Below are positions 34,349 through 45,885 of a DNA stretch of 64,000 bases, piece after piece; the first letter of the stretch is position 1, and every line of letters begins with the position of its first letter. Source of the DNA: Cylicocyclus nassatus (lineage: Eukaryota; Nematoda; Chromadorea; Rhabditida; Strongylidae); contig CATQJL010000001.1 in NCBI GenBank assembly GCA_958299035.1, forward strand, positions 26,143,521-26,207,520, given 5' to 3'. Under the pieces are notes generated by a model, which was not told where the DNA came from, did no database searches, and worked only from the letters and a program-made list of their open reading frames with translations. The position numbers were made by a program, and so were the translations under genes.

Positions 34349-34975
34349 ACAAAGCTAAAGATTTGCGTTACACGAACGTTAACACTGGCTTTTCTTGAAT
34401 ACACACCTTGCAAAGCAATTTTTCTGGGTTACACCATTTCAGGCCCGTAGTTACAGTGTGCTATGCTCAAAATGCTGTTCCAAAGGATGTGTTTGACTTT
34501 CTCTGGTTCCGTACATCAGTTTCGCAGGAGTGAAACACGCACAACATATCCATAGGATTAAAGAGAAGTGTAGTACCAATATCTTTAGATGTCTATAACT
34601 CTAGCTAATCTTAACGAAATCAGACAAAATTGCTACAATGGTTTCAGTTTTGTCCTGCAATGTTCGTGTAAAAAAGCCTCTGAAACCTTGTAGATTTCCA
34701 AAGGTATCACTTCTAACCTTGCCTTTGGCTAGGGTTAAAGTTTCTATTTTGAATGTACCTTGAGGTAAAGGTATCAAGTTTGATAAATACGATTTATCGC
34801 TGATAAGGCTACCTTGAGGTAGAATTTACCTCAAGGTATCATTCATTCCACATGAACTCATTTTCAAGGTTGATTTAACCTTTAGCACTTACATCAAAGT
34901 ACATTGATGAAAACGACTGAGTGATAATCCTACCTGGAGGTAGGATTTACCTCAAGGTAGCAATGATGAATACGG

Positions 34976-36018
34976 CCACAGGATGTCGCACAATCCCTCT
35001 AGATCAAGTTTCATTCGGATCCGTGCCATTTCCTTTTTCTATTCCACTCAAAGATTGCCTTACCGTAATTCGCAAATGCGATGTTGGAATTCGGCAGAAA
35101 TGACTGCAGTCGTTGCTCACATGATTATTATTTCATATCAAAAATGGAAGCGCCACATTTTAAAAGACAAAAGTTATAAGAGAAAGTTGCAAAACTTATG
35201 TACCGACTTAATATTATACATATTTGGCAAATCTATTCCCGAATTCCATTCTTTGCTTGCCAAAAGAGCCACGTAATTTTATTGATTAAAAAAGGTGGTT
35301 AAAATCGGGCTAGGCGCAGCGTACGCAGAGTACACATAGGCGCATAAAGATATGGAGTGTACGTTCGTACGTCAAGTACGCAACCCGATCCTTAGTACAT
35401 AAGTTCTCTGAAAGCTGCCTGCAGTTGTAAACGGAGTGGGAATATCCAAGGTTTTGTGTGCAAAGTTTTCTTCTTAAAATACTGCGAGTCGTGCGCGAGC
35501 GCAGTGTATGTCAGACAGACTACGTAGTATCGATTGAACAGATGGAATTGCATCATTAAGTAGCTTGTTTCTCCGGGTTGTTTCTCAAACCAATAGGTCT
35601 CTCAAAGGCAGTGGCTCGGCAAATCTCCATTTTAGAACACTCTCGCCTACTGGATATTTTCGAGTTGCTGGTGCAAAGTACCAGAGAGTCCACAAATGAC
35701 GAGAGCATGCTTCTAAAGCCGTTCTTTTTTGTATTTGGACGAGTGGTGAAACAGTCCCCGCCAACGGTAGAGACGCCGTGCGGGATCCTCGTGGTTATAA
35801 CATCAAGACATGCCCTCTGCAACGGCGGGAGGGAAATAGTGAGTTCGTCCGAGCGCATGTAAGACTGGCTTGTGCGCACGGGTTTGAGGGTAGTTTCTTC
35901 TGAAGAGAAGGCTTGCTGCGAGGGATTGTGCATATATGTTCCGGGAAGGGGGGGGGGGAATGGTAAGCGGTCTACCGTATCAAAATTGCGACGTGATTAG
36001 TTTTGCCGATCTACTGCA
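34976..36018. other. Intergenic, repeat debris
   Basis: Near 35606 a CAAAGGCAGTGGCTCGGCA motif resembles the TTAA-type MITE end, without a mate. Antisense-overlapping open frames at 35556-35933 show no domain. An 11-nt G run is at 35948-35958. Confidence 0.4.
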
Positions 36019-38036
36019 TTTAGAAGCAGCGGATCGGCAAAATGGACCCCTGTCAAATTTTGGTAGTGTTCGGTAATAGACCCTCAAGTTTACTTAACCC
36101 CAGCCCCACCCTCCACTTCATGTGCTTAGTTTTGAAAAGGCCCTTCAAAACTCCACCAATGACGCCTATTCGATGGAAGTGGGAGGGGCTCCTTTATTCC
36201 GGGTTCATAATGATTTGAAAGTTCCCGAACAGTTCCAGCACAGTTCTCGCACTGTGCTGGAATTGTTCCGGAACTGTGCTCTATGCGCAGTTCCGCCCGC
36301 ATGCAGTTTTAAGCGGCACGAAATAACATTTTTTGACTTTTTTGAACGATTTTGATTGCATGATTTGCTCATTTTCGTCATTCTTTCACATCGCTTCCGT
36401 TTGTGATGAAGAGTTCAAAACTCGAAGCGATGTTCGAGTATGAAGCTTTCCAATGTTTCGTCCTGCGTCAAAGATGTATTTTCTTCCGCGCGTCCCTTCT
36501 CTTTCGTGAAATCTCCTGCTCAACATTCTTTTTATATTTCAGAACGTCGCTACCTGAACTGTCTTCAATAGGCTGATACTATCAACATGGTTGCGCAGTG
36601 CGCGAATTTTTCTTCGTATTAGGTTGTCAAGAAAATAATGTCGGTTTTTATTTGCTTGCTTTAACAAAACAAGCAGACTCAACCCAACAAAGGGTAAGGG
36701 GTACTGTTCGATAGAGCAAAGCAAGCCCTACAAGATGGCACTCATGTCTTTGCGCCATGCTCGATCCACGGAGAGTTCGAACTCAAAACCTAAAGATTTC
36801 CAAATGCCCAAAAAATTGAAAAAAATCAGAACTTCGTCCAAATAATTTCTACGGACCTCCCACTCGCTCACATCAATACTATCGATATCTGATATCCATA
36901 TGGGCAATTGCCGTATTTTTTCCTTGACTAGAAATTGAGACATAGCTGTAGGTTTTCAGCCTATTTCGAGCGGTACTTTTTGAGAAATGTCGATCTTAGC
37001 ACTGAAACTGAAACGAAAAAATCCGAATTCGTTATTTCTCGAAAAGTACCGCTCGAAATAGGCTGAAAACCTACAGCTATGCTTACCTAGGCTTGTAGTA
37101 TGGAACTACATATGCAAAAACGGCTCAGCATTGCTTTGAGAAAATCAGGGAAATTTTCGTTTTTTCAGTTTCTAGTCAAGGAAAAAATACGGCAATTGCC
37201 CATATGGATATCAGATATCGATAGTATTGATGCGAGCAAGTGGGAGGTCCGTAGGAATTATTTGGACGAAGTTCTGATTTTTTAAAAATTTTTGGGCATT
37301 TGGAAATCTTTAGGTTTTGAGTTCGAACTCTCCGTGGATCGAGCATGGCGCAAAGACATGAGTGCCATCTTGTAGAGCTTGCTTTGCTCTATCGAACAGT
37401 ACCCCTTACCTTTTGTTGGGTTGAGTCTGTTTGCTTTGTTGAAACAAGCAAATAAAAACCGACATTATTTTCTTGACAACCTAATATTTTGATGAGATTT
37501 GGTTTCTGGGCGTTTCAGTCCCATTTATTCTTACAACCCATATTGCTTGCTCGTTCTTTCTTGATTACCGTGCCACTTTCGATCAAAGAGCTCCGAACAT
37601 GGAAGAAATGTACACAGATGGAAGAGGTATCAGTTTGTACAGTTTTCACCCTAATGTACATGACGAAATAGTGCTTATTTTTGTACCCACTCCAGCTTTG
37701 AGTTTTTTTTTCATTACGAAAGCAAGCGGGATACAAGAATGAGACGAAAACAAGCAAAATGTGCTATGAAAATCGTTGGAGAATCAAGAATTTTAACTTC
37801 GCGCCGCTTAAAACCGCATGCGGGCGGCTGCAGCGCGTGCAGCACATTTCCGGAAACAGTTCCAGCACATGCGAGAACGTGTGAGGTGCTGGAACTGCTC
37901 CGGAACATTCAGACCAGTATGAACAGGACTTACAGGACTTGCCTGAATTTGGGGGGGGGGGGAGGTTGGGGCTACGGTGTACTTGAGAGTCTACTGCCTA
38001 ACCAAAATCTGATAGGGACCATTTTGCCGATCCAAT
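36019..38036. mobile_element. 2-kb palindromic element, interrupted at centre
   Basis: GGATCGGCAAAATGG at the left is matched by CCATTTTGCCGATCC at the right. Within the arms TTCCAGCACAGT hairpins, CCCGCATGC and AAGCGGC blocks recur inverted. A TTAGGTTGTC MITE (36619-37484) sits near the dyad. Target duplication not identified. Confidence 0.7.
36619..37484. mobile_element. Palindromic mariner-type MITE nested in 2-kb palindrome
   Basis: TTAGGTTGTCAAGAAAATAA and its inverted match, TA on both sides, 866 bp and highly self-complementary throughout. It carries AGAGCTTGCTTTGCTCT at 37374-37390 and its mate near 36713. Confidence 0.9.
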
Positions 38037-38038
38037 GC

Positions 38039-39594
38039 CTTTAAAGGCCCTGTCCACCCAAATCCTCGATTTTGAGTTTTTGTCATACTTAGCACCTTCT
38101 GCGCCCGCTGAGCCCGAATCCAGATATAAAATTGAACGAAAGTTTCAAATTATTGAGTTTCAGAGCCCTTCAGAATTCGCAATAGACGAGCATTTCTTAC
38201 GCCTGCCCGCAGGGCCCGGGCCCGCAGCATGGCAGAGAAGCACTCCAGCATGATTCGATCGATTTCTTGAGCTTTGCGCCTGCTACAAAATCGCCCATTT
38301 GCTAGGGAGGTGCCAACGTGGCGAATTCGTCTTTCGAAGAATTTGGAAGCAATTTTCTCGCTTTAGAAGCAACTTCAGACAGCGCGAGTTGGGCATTTAT
38401 ACAGTTGAGGACCTCGTAACTGTTAGCCTGTTAGATATTTTAATCTCAAACTCCAGTTTGGGTGACGGTGCCTAAGGTGGTATCGTGTAGTGCACGACCG
38501 TCGCGCAAAAATTTTTCAGCGATTAAGGTAATTAAAACACCCTTTTTAATCGCATTTTTATTAGTTCCTTCACCAATCATCTTCCATTTTAATCCCAATT
38601 CAACAGACCCTTAAGTTTTTTAGGTGTAATGAATGTTGAAGGAACTACGCATAGGTAATTAGCACTTTCACAAATTGACCGGTATCTAATGCGCGCTTTT
38701 GGCTTTCCTTTGGATGTTGAGCATTTTAAAAGACTTTTATCCGCACTGATCTTTGCTGCTTATTAGCATGAATAAATTTGAAAAAAAAAACATGAAACCC
38801 AGTCACTAGTCGTAACCCTGAGATGAGAAATGGGTGTGGGTCAATTTTTTGAGAAATTTTTTGAAAAGTGAAATGCGATGTACGCATATTTGTTGCAATG
38901 GTAAATGTTATGTACCAGAGCGGATGCAGAGAAGCCTTTATCCGTGAGAGCAAGCCACAAGATGAGAAGTGTCTGACTGCCAAAACTATATATAGCTGAA
39001 TTTACATAAACAAATAGGATATCATATCATATCATTTAGCACATCATTCCTCAACAGTAAAGTTTCGACATTTTTTACCATCAAATTTGTGAAGTGCTAC
39101 CACAATGAATCAGCTCAAATTAAGACAAAACTTTGCAAGTATTGTACACGTAGTCCCACAATCAATGACTTTTCACACGACTTGTTGAACGTCTCTATGG
39201 ATCTGTAGCTAGTGCAAATGTTCAACAGAAAATTTTCGAACACCTTTGAATTTATAGCGAGCGAATGCACCTACGACACCAAAACAAGAGCACACAACTT
39301 ACTTTGCATCCTAGCACGAACCTGTGAATTTTTCATATTCCTCTTACACATTCGGCATTCAAATCGCGCTTCTAAAGCACAGTTCTCACAAGAGTGTGTG
39401 GCTCATCCAGAAATGGTCGGCTCCTGCGGTCGGCAATATAGCCCCTTTCTTTCCCCATTTAAATTATTGCTCCCTGCAATAAAACCTGATATCTGGCTGA
39501 AGAGTCTTGATAGCCGGGTGACGTCAACTTGTTAAGACGACAACATTCTTTATAAAATCAAAATAGAGTGGAAAAGGACAGCTCTATTAACATA
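38039..39594. other. Repeat debris and intergenic
   Basis: TTAAAGGCCCTGTCCACCCA at 38041 resembles one TTAA-type MITE end. The rest shows no supported gene on either strand. Confidence 0.4.
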
Positions 39595-40596
39595 TTAGGT
39601 TGTCCCGAAAGTTTTGTCCGTTTTTTCAACCTATCATAAAAACACGAGGAATGAAGGTAGGTAAAAAGGCACTATTCGACGCAGCTTTTCCCCCTCTTTC
39701 CAACTGTCATGCTCACATGCTGATTACTTCTTTGCTCACTGAGATAAACGTCGAAATTTCGAACCCGTTACTACGTCAAGTTTGGCAATTTTTCACAAGC
39801 TTCATTTTCAACTTTTGGAAGACCTTTGATAGCGCTCAGATAGAGTAAACAAAGGGCAATGCAATGCAATTTTTTGGCTTATCCAGCTAGCTTTTTAGTA
39901 TTTTTTAGAATGATTTTTTCAAAAGTCTTCACTTTTGCGAAGTCCCAAAAAACAGAAACGCCTCGAACACTAACAAATCATCCGATTTTGAAGCTTTCAA
40001 AAATCGATTACGATTATTCACTATTTTTACAAAGCAACTGAGCGTTCACCGTTTCGAAATATAAGATTTCGCATTTAACGGTGTACGCTGGGGCGGGGTC
40101 AAAATCAAAATCATAGAAATTTTATCGCTAAAGACCCCACAAATTGGAGGAAAAATACACTCACTGGAAAGAGGAAGAAAAGCTGCATCGAATAACATCT
40201 TAGTTATGCGCCGTTTCATGATGTCTGGCTTTTGGCATCACCAAAAGTGGAATTTGATAGCATCAGAAAAATAATTCTAAAAAATTTTCAAGGCTAGCTA
40301 TAGATGCCGCAAAATTGCATTATATTGCCTTTTGTTTGCTCTATCTAACTGCTACCAAAGCTTTTCCGGAAGACAAAAATGAAAATTGTGAAAAATTGCC
40401 GAACTTAAACCTAGTAAAAACCATGGGTTCGAATTCGGCGTTTATCTCAGTGAGCCAAAGAGTAATCGGCATATGAGCATGACAGTTAGAAAGAGGAGGA
40501 AAAGATGCGCCGGATAGTGCTTGAGGCGTTTCCCTGTCTTCGTTTCACGTGTTTTTATGATATTGAAAAACGGACAAAACTTTCGGGACAACCTAA
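39595..40596. mobile_element. Palindromic mariner-type MITE, TTAGGTTGTCCCGAAAG ends
   Basis: TTAGGTTGTCCCGAAAGTTT and AAACTTTCGGGACAACCTAA with TA on both sides, 1002 bp, imperfect palindrome throughout. Confidence 0.9.
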
Positions 40597-40636
40597 TATT
40601 TGCACGTCAGCTACTCGTAAAAATGTCTTTCAAATA

Positions 40637-41450
40637 TTAGGTTGTCCGGAAAATAATGTCGCATCTTGCTTTAACATGCAATATCGCAGCAGGGTGCGCA
40701 CAAAAGTAAGTGAGTGGGGTATCAACCGATAGATCAAAGCAAGCTCTACAAAATGAAGCTCGAAGCTTTGCGCCAGGTTTGATTTGCGTGAAGCTTGGAG
40801 CCAAATTTCATAAGGCCCTCAAGATATAAAAAGACGAAAAAAGTCGTATCTCCGTTCGGAAACGTCCTGGGAACCCCTAACTTGCTTACGCATGGACTCA
40901 CTATACGAGACACTCGTACACACATTTTCGTGGGTTTTCCATGGCTGAAATTTGAGAAAACGAAAATCGGCATGTTTCTGCCAAAACAATCCTGAGCTTC
41001 TCTCATATGGGTGATTCTATAATATGAACCTTTAGGAGTATAACCATGAATTTTCAGCTTTGGACAAGCGCTAGTTTTCGAGAAAAATCAAATTGTTTGC
41101 AAAAAACCCGAAAAACGCGACATATTCGCACTTTTGACCTCCTTTTATTTCTCGTGCTGTAGCCATGGAAAAATACTACAAACTATACAAATGGATGTCT
41201 AATGTAGAGAGTACATACTTGTGCAAATTGGAGATCCATAAGACGTCTATGGACGGAGATACCATTTTTCGGGTGTCCAAAATTTTTTATATTTTGGATT
41301 CGAATTTCAGGTTGAGCATGATTTCCGCGGAGGTTTGGAACCATCTTGTAGAGCTTACTTTGCTTTATCAAATGATATCCCATTTGCTGTTTTTTGTGGT
41401 CATTCTGTCGCGGTAGAATGCCATGCGACATTATTTTCAGGACAACCCAA
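40637..41450. mobile_element. Palindromic mariner-type MITE, TTAGGTTGTCCGGAAAA ends
   Basis: TTAGGTTGTCCGGAAAATAA is matched by the right end TTATTTTCAGGACAACCCAA, TA on both sides, 814 bp. It shares the internal AGAGC/GCTCT hairpin with the split MITE and the one at 36619. Confidence 0.9.
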
Positions 41451-41475
41451 TATTTTAGGTTAATCCAGCATTATA

Positions 41476-41980
41476 TTAGGGTGTCCCATAATTATTTACA
41501 GTTTTTACCCTAAACATCAGCATTTTTCGAAAATCGGCACCTACAAAGGGCGCAAATACATGATCGTACTTCTGTATGTATGAGCTATATGATCACGTAC
41601 GTGGGAGGAGCTCAGAACGTCTAGGGGCGGAGTTTGCCATTTTACTCCATTCAATTTTTTCTTTATTTCTCGCCATGGAAAAAATACGGGAAGTGTGTAG
41701 TTGACTGCTCGATGTGCCAAGCATATGCTAGAATAAATGGAGAATTCTTAATATTTTTTGGGGCAGACATATGATTTTTTCACGAAAAGTTCGTTTTTGA
41801 CTGCTATCAGATTTGTGCTCAGAACTTCACGTGGAATACGATTTGTGCAGACTCTTGATAGCCATCGTGTAGAGCTTGCTTTTCCCTATCGAATGGCTCA
41901 TCAAGGCGCATCAATTGGAAGAAAGGTACAAAAAGACGACCGTCGAAGTAAAAACGGTAAGTAATTATGGGACAAAATCT
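41476..41980. mobile_element. TA-flanked MITE, TTAGGGTGTCCCATAATT ends, copy 2
   Basis: Parallel to 25335-25832 along its length. The right end is altered where the foldback element at 41982 begins. Confidence 0.8.
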
Positions 41981-41981
41981 T

Positions 41982-42515
41982 ATATATAAAGCTGAATGTC
42001 TGTTTGTATGTCTGTATGTCTGTATGTCTGTATGTCTGTATGTCTGTATGTCTGTATGTCTGTATGTATGTCTGTCTGTCTGTACGTATGTTCCGAATAG
42101 AAAATTCCATTTCTGAACCGATCGGGACCAAACTTGGCACACATACACTTCGGGCCCCGGCGGGTGTCATAGGCTACTTTTCGTCATCGATCGATATCGA
42201 TTTTATCGATTTTTTGCAAAATTTGAGCTACGGGGCTGGGAGTTGGCACAGGGGGGTAATCGAGCATGCTGATCACCCCCGTGGGGGTGATCAGCATGCT
42301 CGATTACACCCCCCTGCCAAATTCCAGCCCCCTAGCTCAAATTTTGCAAAAAATCGGTAAAATTGACATCAATCGATAACGAAAAGTGGGCTGTGACACC
42401 CGCCGGGGCCCGAAGTGTATGTGTGCCAAGTTTGGTCCGGATCGGTTGAGAAATGGAATTTTCTATGCGGAACATACGGCGGAGCCGGGTAAGCCAGCTA
42501 GTATTATATATAAGT
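41982..42515. mobile_element. Foldback element with TGTC/TGTA microsatellite
   Basis: Starts TATATAAAGCTGAATG, followed by TGTC/TGTA repeats to about 42085, then two 193-bp inverted arms (42088-42280 and 42283-42475) meeting at a 2-bp centre, then GGCGGAGCCGGGTAAGCCAG and TATATATA. The (TA)n plus (GTCY)n layout resembles mini-me-type elements of other animals; that assignment is by memory of the layout only. Confidence 0.75.
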
Positions 42516-43174
42516 CAAGTTTTTTTTCTGAAAGGATTTGTTGCAAGCAAATACACTCAGATAAGGAGCAGTTACGAAATTAAAATTATGCGACATTACT
42601 TTCGATTCAACCTAATATAATATATATAGAATCGTAACGCTAATTCAAAAAGATCGCGGGAAACCCTGTTCGGTCCCGAAGCGCGCGTATGCAATCTAGC
42701 ACCTTTGATTACTGGTTCACTAATAGTATAACGAAACTTATATGCTTACAAGGCCTTTGTAATGTATCCTAGTGAAGGAGCAACGAATACGCAGAAAAGG
42801 GAAAATGCAGATGAAGAATTGATAAAAGAGTAAAAGATTGCATTTTAAAAATATGCAAACTCAAACATGGGCTAAGACAAGCATTTGTACTACTACTACT
42901 GTACTGAGTACTATCTGGTAATCCCTTGAGTTCTTCCGTTTTGAATTTCAACTCTTCTGCTCATACACTTCTCATTTCTAAATAGATAGCAAAGTACCAT
43001 TCGACAGAGCAAAGCAAGCTCTACAAGATAGTATTCTTGCTTTTGCACCAGCTCTGTATCTATCTCGAGGCTCAAGCCAAAAATTAGAGAAAAAAATCCT
43101 AACGGCCACTATACGGTCTGAGATCGTATGGAGCTTATACTTTTGTAGGCTCACAGGAGGTTTGGATGTTTTTA
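42516..43174. other. MITE fragments, no gene
   Basis: A solitary CGATTCAACCTAA end lies at about 42602-42614, and a fragment carrying AGAGCAAAGCAAGCTCT at about 43006. No gene recognised. Confidence 0.4.
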
Positions 43175-44666
43175 TTGAGTTGAACCGAAAGTTCTTTTGC
43201 ACCGAATTCAAAAATTCATAACTTATGATTTTTCCGACCGATTTGACTGATTTTATTTTTGTATGAAAGAGCAAGTCATGCTCTTTATAAAGTCATTTTG
43301 GATGCCTACTAAGGATCATATGTTGCATAGATGGGAGCGATAGAAGAAAATTAGTCAAAATTTGAATTTTCTGTTTAGGGTCATACAAAATCGGAAACTT
43401 GAAAGAAAAATCGGAGCAGTCAGTATTGTAGTTTCTTTTACCAGCTCTTTCCAACAGTGCAAAGTTTGCGACGATTCAGCGTCTCTATAAAAAGTTATGA
43501 TTTTCGAGCAAGCAATGCAAAAGGGCGAATTTGATTTATTAGGTTGGCACATAAGTAATGCAACTCTTTATGTAACTTTTGTCTATTTGAACGTAGCGCA
43601 TTCATTTTTTGGCAATATAAGGAATATGATGTAAGCTTCTAATGCACACATTTTTGCCGAATTTTACCATCTCATGTGAGGATTACGGTAGGTTCACGGT
43701 ACTATGGGAAAAATTTTAGAATGCATCAGATTTTGCTGAAACTTGGCCTATAGGGCTTATTTAACATGCTGATCACAAAAATGAGATTCGTTTCGCATGA
43801 AAAGGCCTCATTCGTGAGATCAAAAAATGAATTTCATTCTAGCGACAAATGAATATGATATTCGTGTTTACCGCACAGAATTACTTTATAGTGCAAAGTT
43901 ATAGCGAATTCTGACTTTTCGCAGCTTAGTTATTGACTAATTGCCTTTAAAACTTGACGCATTTAACTTGTTCAACTTCTAAAAGGCGCCCCACCTTAAT
44001 TTGTGTTCAAATTTCATTTCTTTTTCACTGATTCCAATGTGCCAACTTCCAGCTACATGCTGCCTATAATTGCTTTTTCATATGTTTGAATCAGGTTTCG
44101 TAAGGCTTCATATCTGCCAAAAAATCGTGAAACCTCGATTTTCAGCAGTTTTCAAAAAATGCTTAGATTTTTTGTACTACGTTATCAAAAATCAAGCCGT
44201 TTGCGCAGACTTGCAGCTGACATCACGATCTACATGATGCCACAAAATGAGATTGCTACATAAAATAGGAAAAAAGCTACGGGAAAAGTTGCAAAACTTA
44301 TGTGCCAACCTAATATTTTGGCATTTTTCAGGGAAATCATAACTTTTCATAAAGACGCTCAATCGGCGCAAACTTTGCACCATTAGAAAGAGCTGGTAAA
44401 AAACCTACAATACTGACTGCTCCGATTTTTGTTGCAAGTTTCCGATTTTTTATGACCCTACACAGAAAATTCAAATTTTGACCAATTTTCTTCTATCGCT
44501 CCTATATATGCAACAAATGATCAAGAGCAAACATCTAAGGTGATAAAGAGCATTATAAAGAGCATGACTTATTCTTTCATACAAAAATAAAAGCGGTCCA
44601 ATCGATTGGAAAATTTAGAAGTTATGAATTTTTGAATTTGGTGCGAAAGAACTTTCTTCAACCTAA
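43175..44666. mobile_element. Palindromic MITE, GTTGAA..AAAGTTCTTT ends, split at centre
   Basis: The left arm begins TTGAGTTGAACCGAAAGTTC after TA; the right arm ends GAACTTTCTTCAACCTAA before TA-type sequence. The arms pair over more than 300 bp. A 775-bp element (43539-44313) sits near the dyad. Confidence 0.85.
43539..44313. mobile_element. Mariner-type MITE, TTAGGTTGGCACATAAGTAA ends, nested
   Basis: TTAGGTTGGCACATAAGT and ACTTATGTGCCAACCTAA with TA on both sides, 775 bp. These are typical mariner TIRs. Its interior includes one diverged unit of the 126-bp repeat seen at 1-630. Confidence 0.9.
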
Positions 44667-44770
44667 TATGATGGATTCCTCAATAAAAAATCTTCCTGCG
44701 CATGAAAACATTATCATATTATTACCTTTCCTTTGTTTTTGCCTTGATTTCTTAATTATCGCTTTGTTAG

Positions 44771-44916
44771 GGGTAGAGGACTATAGGTTGCAGAAAACGG
44801 GCGGTCCCCTCGGTCATTTGCGACAAATACGCACCCTTGTACATGAGCGGACATGCGTTCCTGCAGGGGATCCGCGCGGGACCCTTCCAAATCCGGCAAC
44901 ATATAGTCCTCCACCC
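44771..44916. mobile_element. 146-bp MITE with 9-bp target duplication
   Basis: GGGTAGAGGACTATAGGTTG and CAACATATAGTCCTCCACCC are inverted ends, flanked by a perfect direct repeat CTTTGTTAG (44762-44770 and 44917-44925). A 9-bp duplication fits Mutator-like or Merlin elements, unlike the TA elements around it. Confidence 0.85.
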
Positions 44917-45414
44917 CTTTGTTAGATATTGCTCCAACCTAAACTCTTGTGCATGAGTAGTGTTCATACACTTCGAATTTTCGCTCTTATCTCACTCCTT
45001 TGCTTTCAGACTATTGACTCTTTCTAGTTTTCATCTCCTCCTAAGTCGATACTTTTTCCGGTAGGGGTCAGAGGAGATTTCGCCAATTTTTCGAAAGAGA
45101 GGAGAGAGTTTCTTTTCAAGAACTTCAAAAACCGTACTCGTGCAGGGACCTGATCATAACCTGTGAACACAAAGCGGGTTTTTGCTTGAACGGAGCAGTG
45201 ATGAGTGTTGCTTGAGATGGCATCACGATTATTTACCTCTGACAGAAATGCGGACATAACAAGGCATTTTAAAAAAGCATTGTTTAGGTAGAGATGGAAG
45301 ATATCTTAGAAGAACATTATAGCGGTAGAGATTTGCACTATAAGCATGTCACCAGGTTCACTAGGAAAGGGTGGGTTGGAGATTTCTGCGATATTTTAAC
45401 GATTCTCACAAGGA
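44917..45414. other. Intergenic, no gene seen
   Basis: No bounded repeat and no exon recognised. Confidence 0.4.
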
Positions 45415-45885
45415 AAGGATACTTGGTCGAAGTGGCGTTTTCCTATAAGATGTATGCTATCTTATGGGTCATGGAACGCTGATTCAAAAATCTGCTTTCG
45501 GTATTTGCAAAAACTTCTTGGAGGGGAGTTATGGAAATTGTGATGCAAAAACTCGAAAGAGCCGCTACAATGAAGTCATTCAGAACTTTAGTCCTTGTGC
45601 TCAAATATGTGATCATGATACTAGGGCGATACGATAAATAGCTTCAGTCTAATAAACTCATGTCAGTCACTACTCCTTTCAAACGCCGGAAAGATCTTAA
45701 CACGTGTTTTCACCATAGCCAAATCATTGAACTTTTACCGCAAAAAAAATCCCAGAGCTCCTCTCTCAAAAGGGCTTCGCAGATAATAACTACAGATTTG
45801 GAATCAGCCTTTTATGCTCTATAAGATAGCATACATTTTATGTGGAAACGCCACTTCGACCAAGTATCCTTCTCTTGTCAGAAAG
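45415..45885. repeat. Diverged palindrome related to 2299-2936
   Basis: GGATACTTGGTCGAAGTGGC at 45418 is inverted at about 45860-45880. The GCTGATTCCAAATCTG block is shared with the element at 2299. Ends and target site not determined. Confidence 0.6.

Larger units (their letters stand above)
30989..34966. repeat. Dispersed TACCTTGAGGTA mini-hairpins
   Basis: A unit of TACCTTGAGGTA, a 5-nt spacer and TACCTCAAGGTA recurs: perfect at 32107-32139 (14-bp stem) and 34810-34838, one mismatch at 34929-34960, partial at 33478, 34756, 32170, and as ACCTGAGGTAGGCAGAATA twice at 30989-31035. Each is a foldback of about 30 bp, far smaller than the MITEs around it. Confidence 0.75.

Noticed and set aside
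32107..34966. TGAGGTAG words recalling the let-7 microRNA seed
   Set aside because: They are part of the palindromic TACCTTGAGGTA unit; the rest of let-7 and a precursor-size hairpin are absent.
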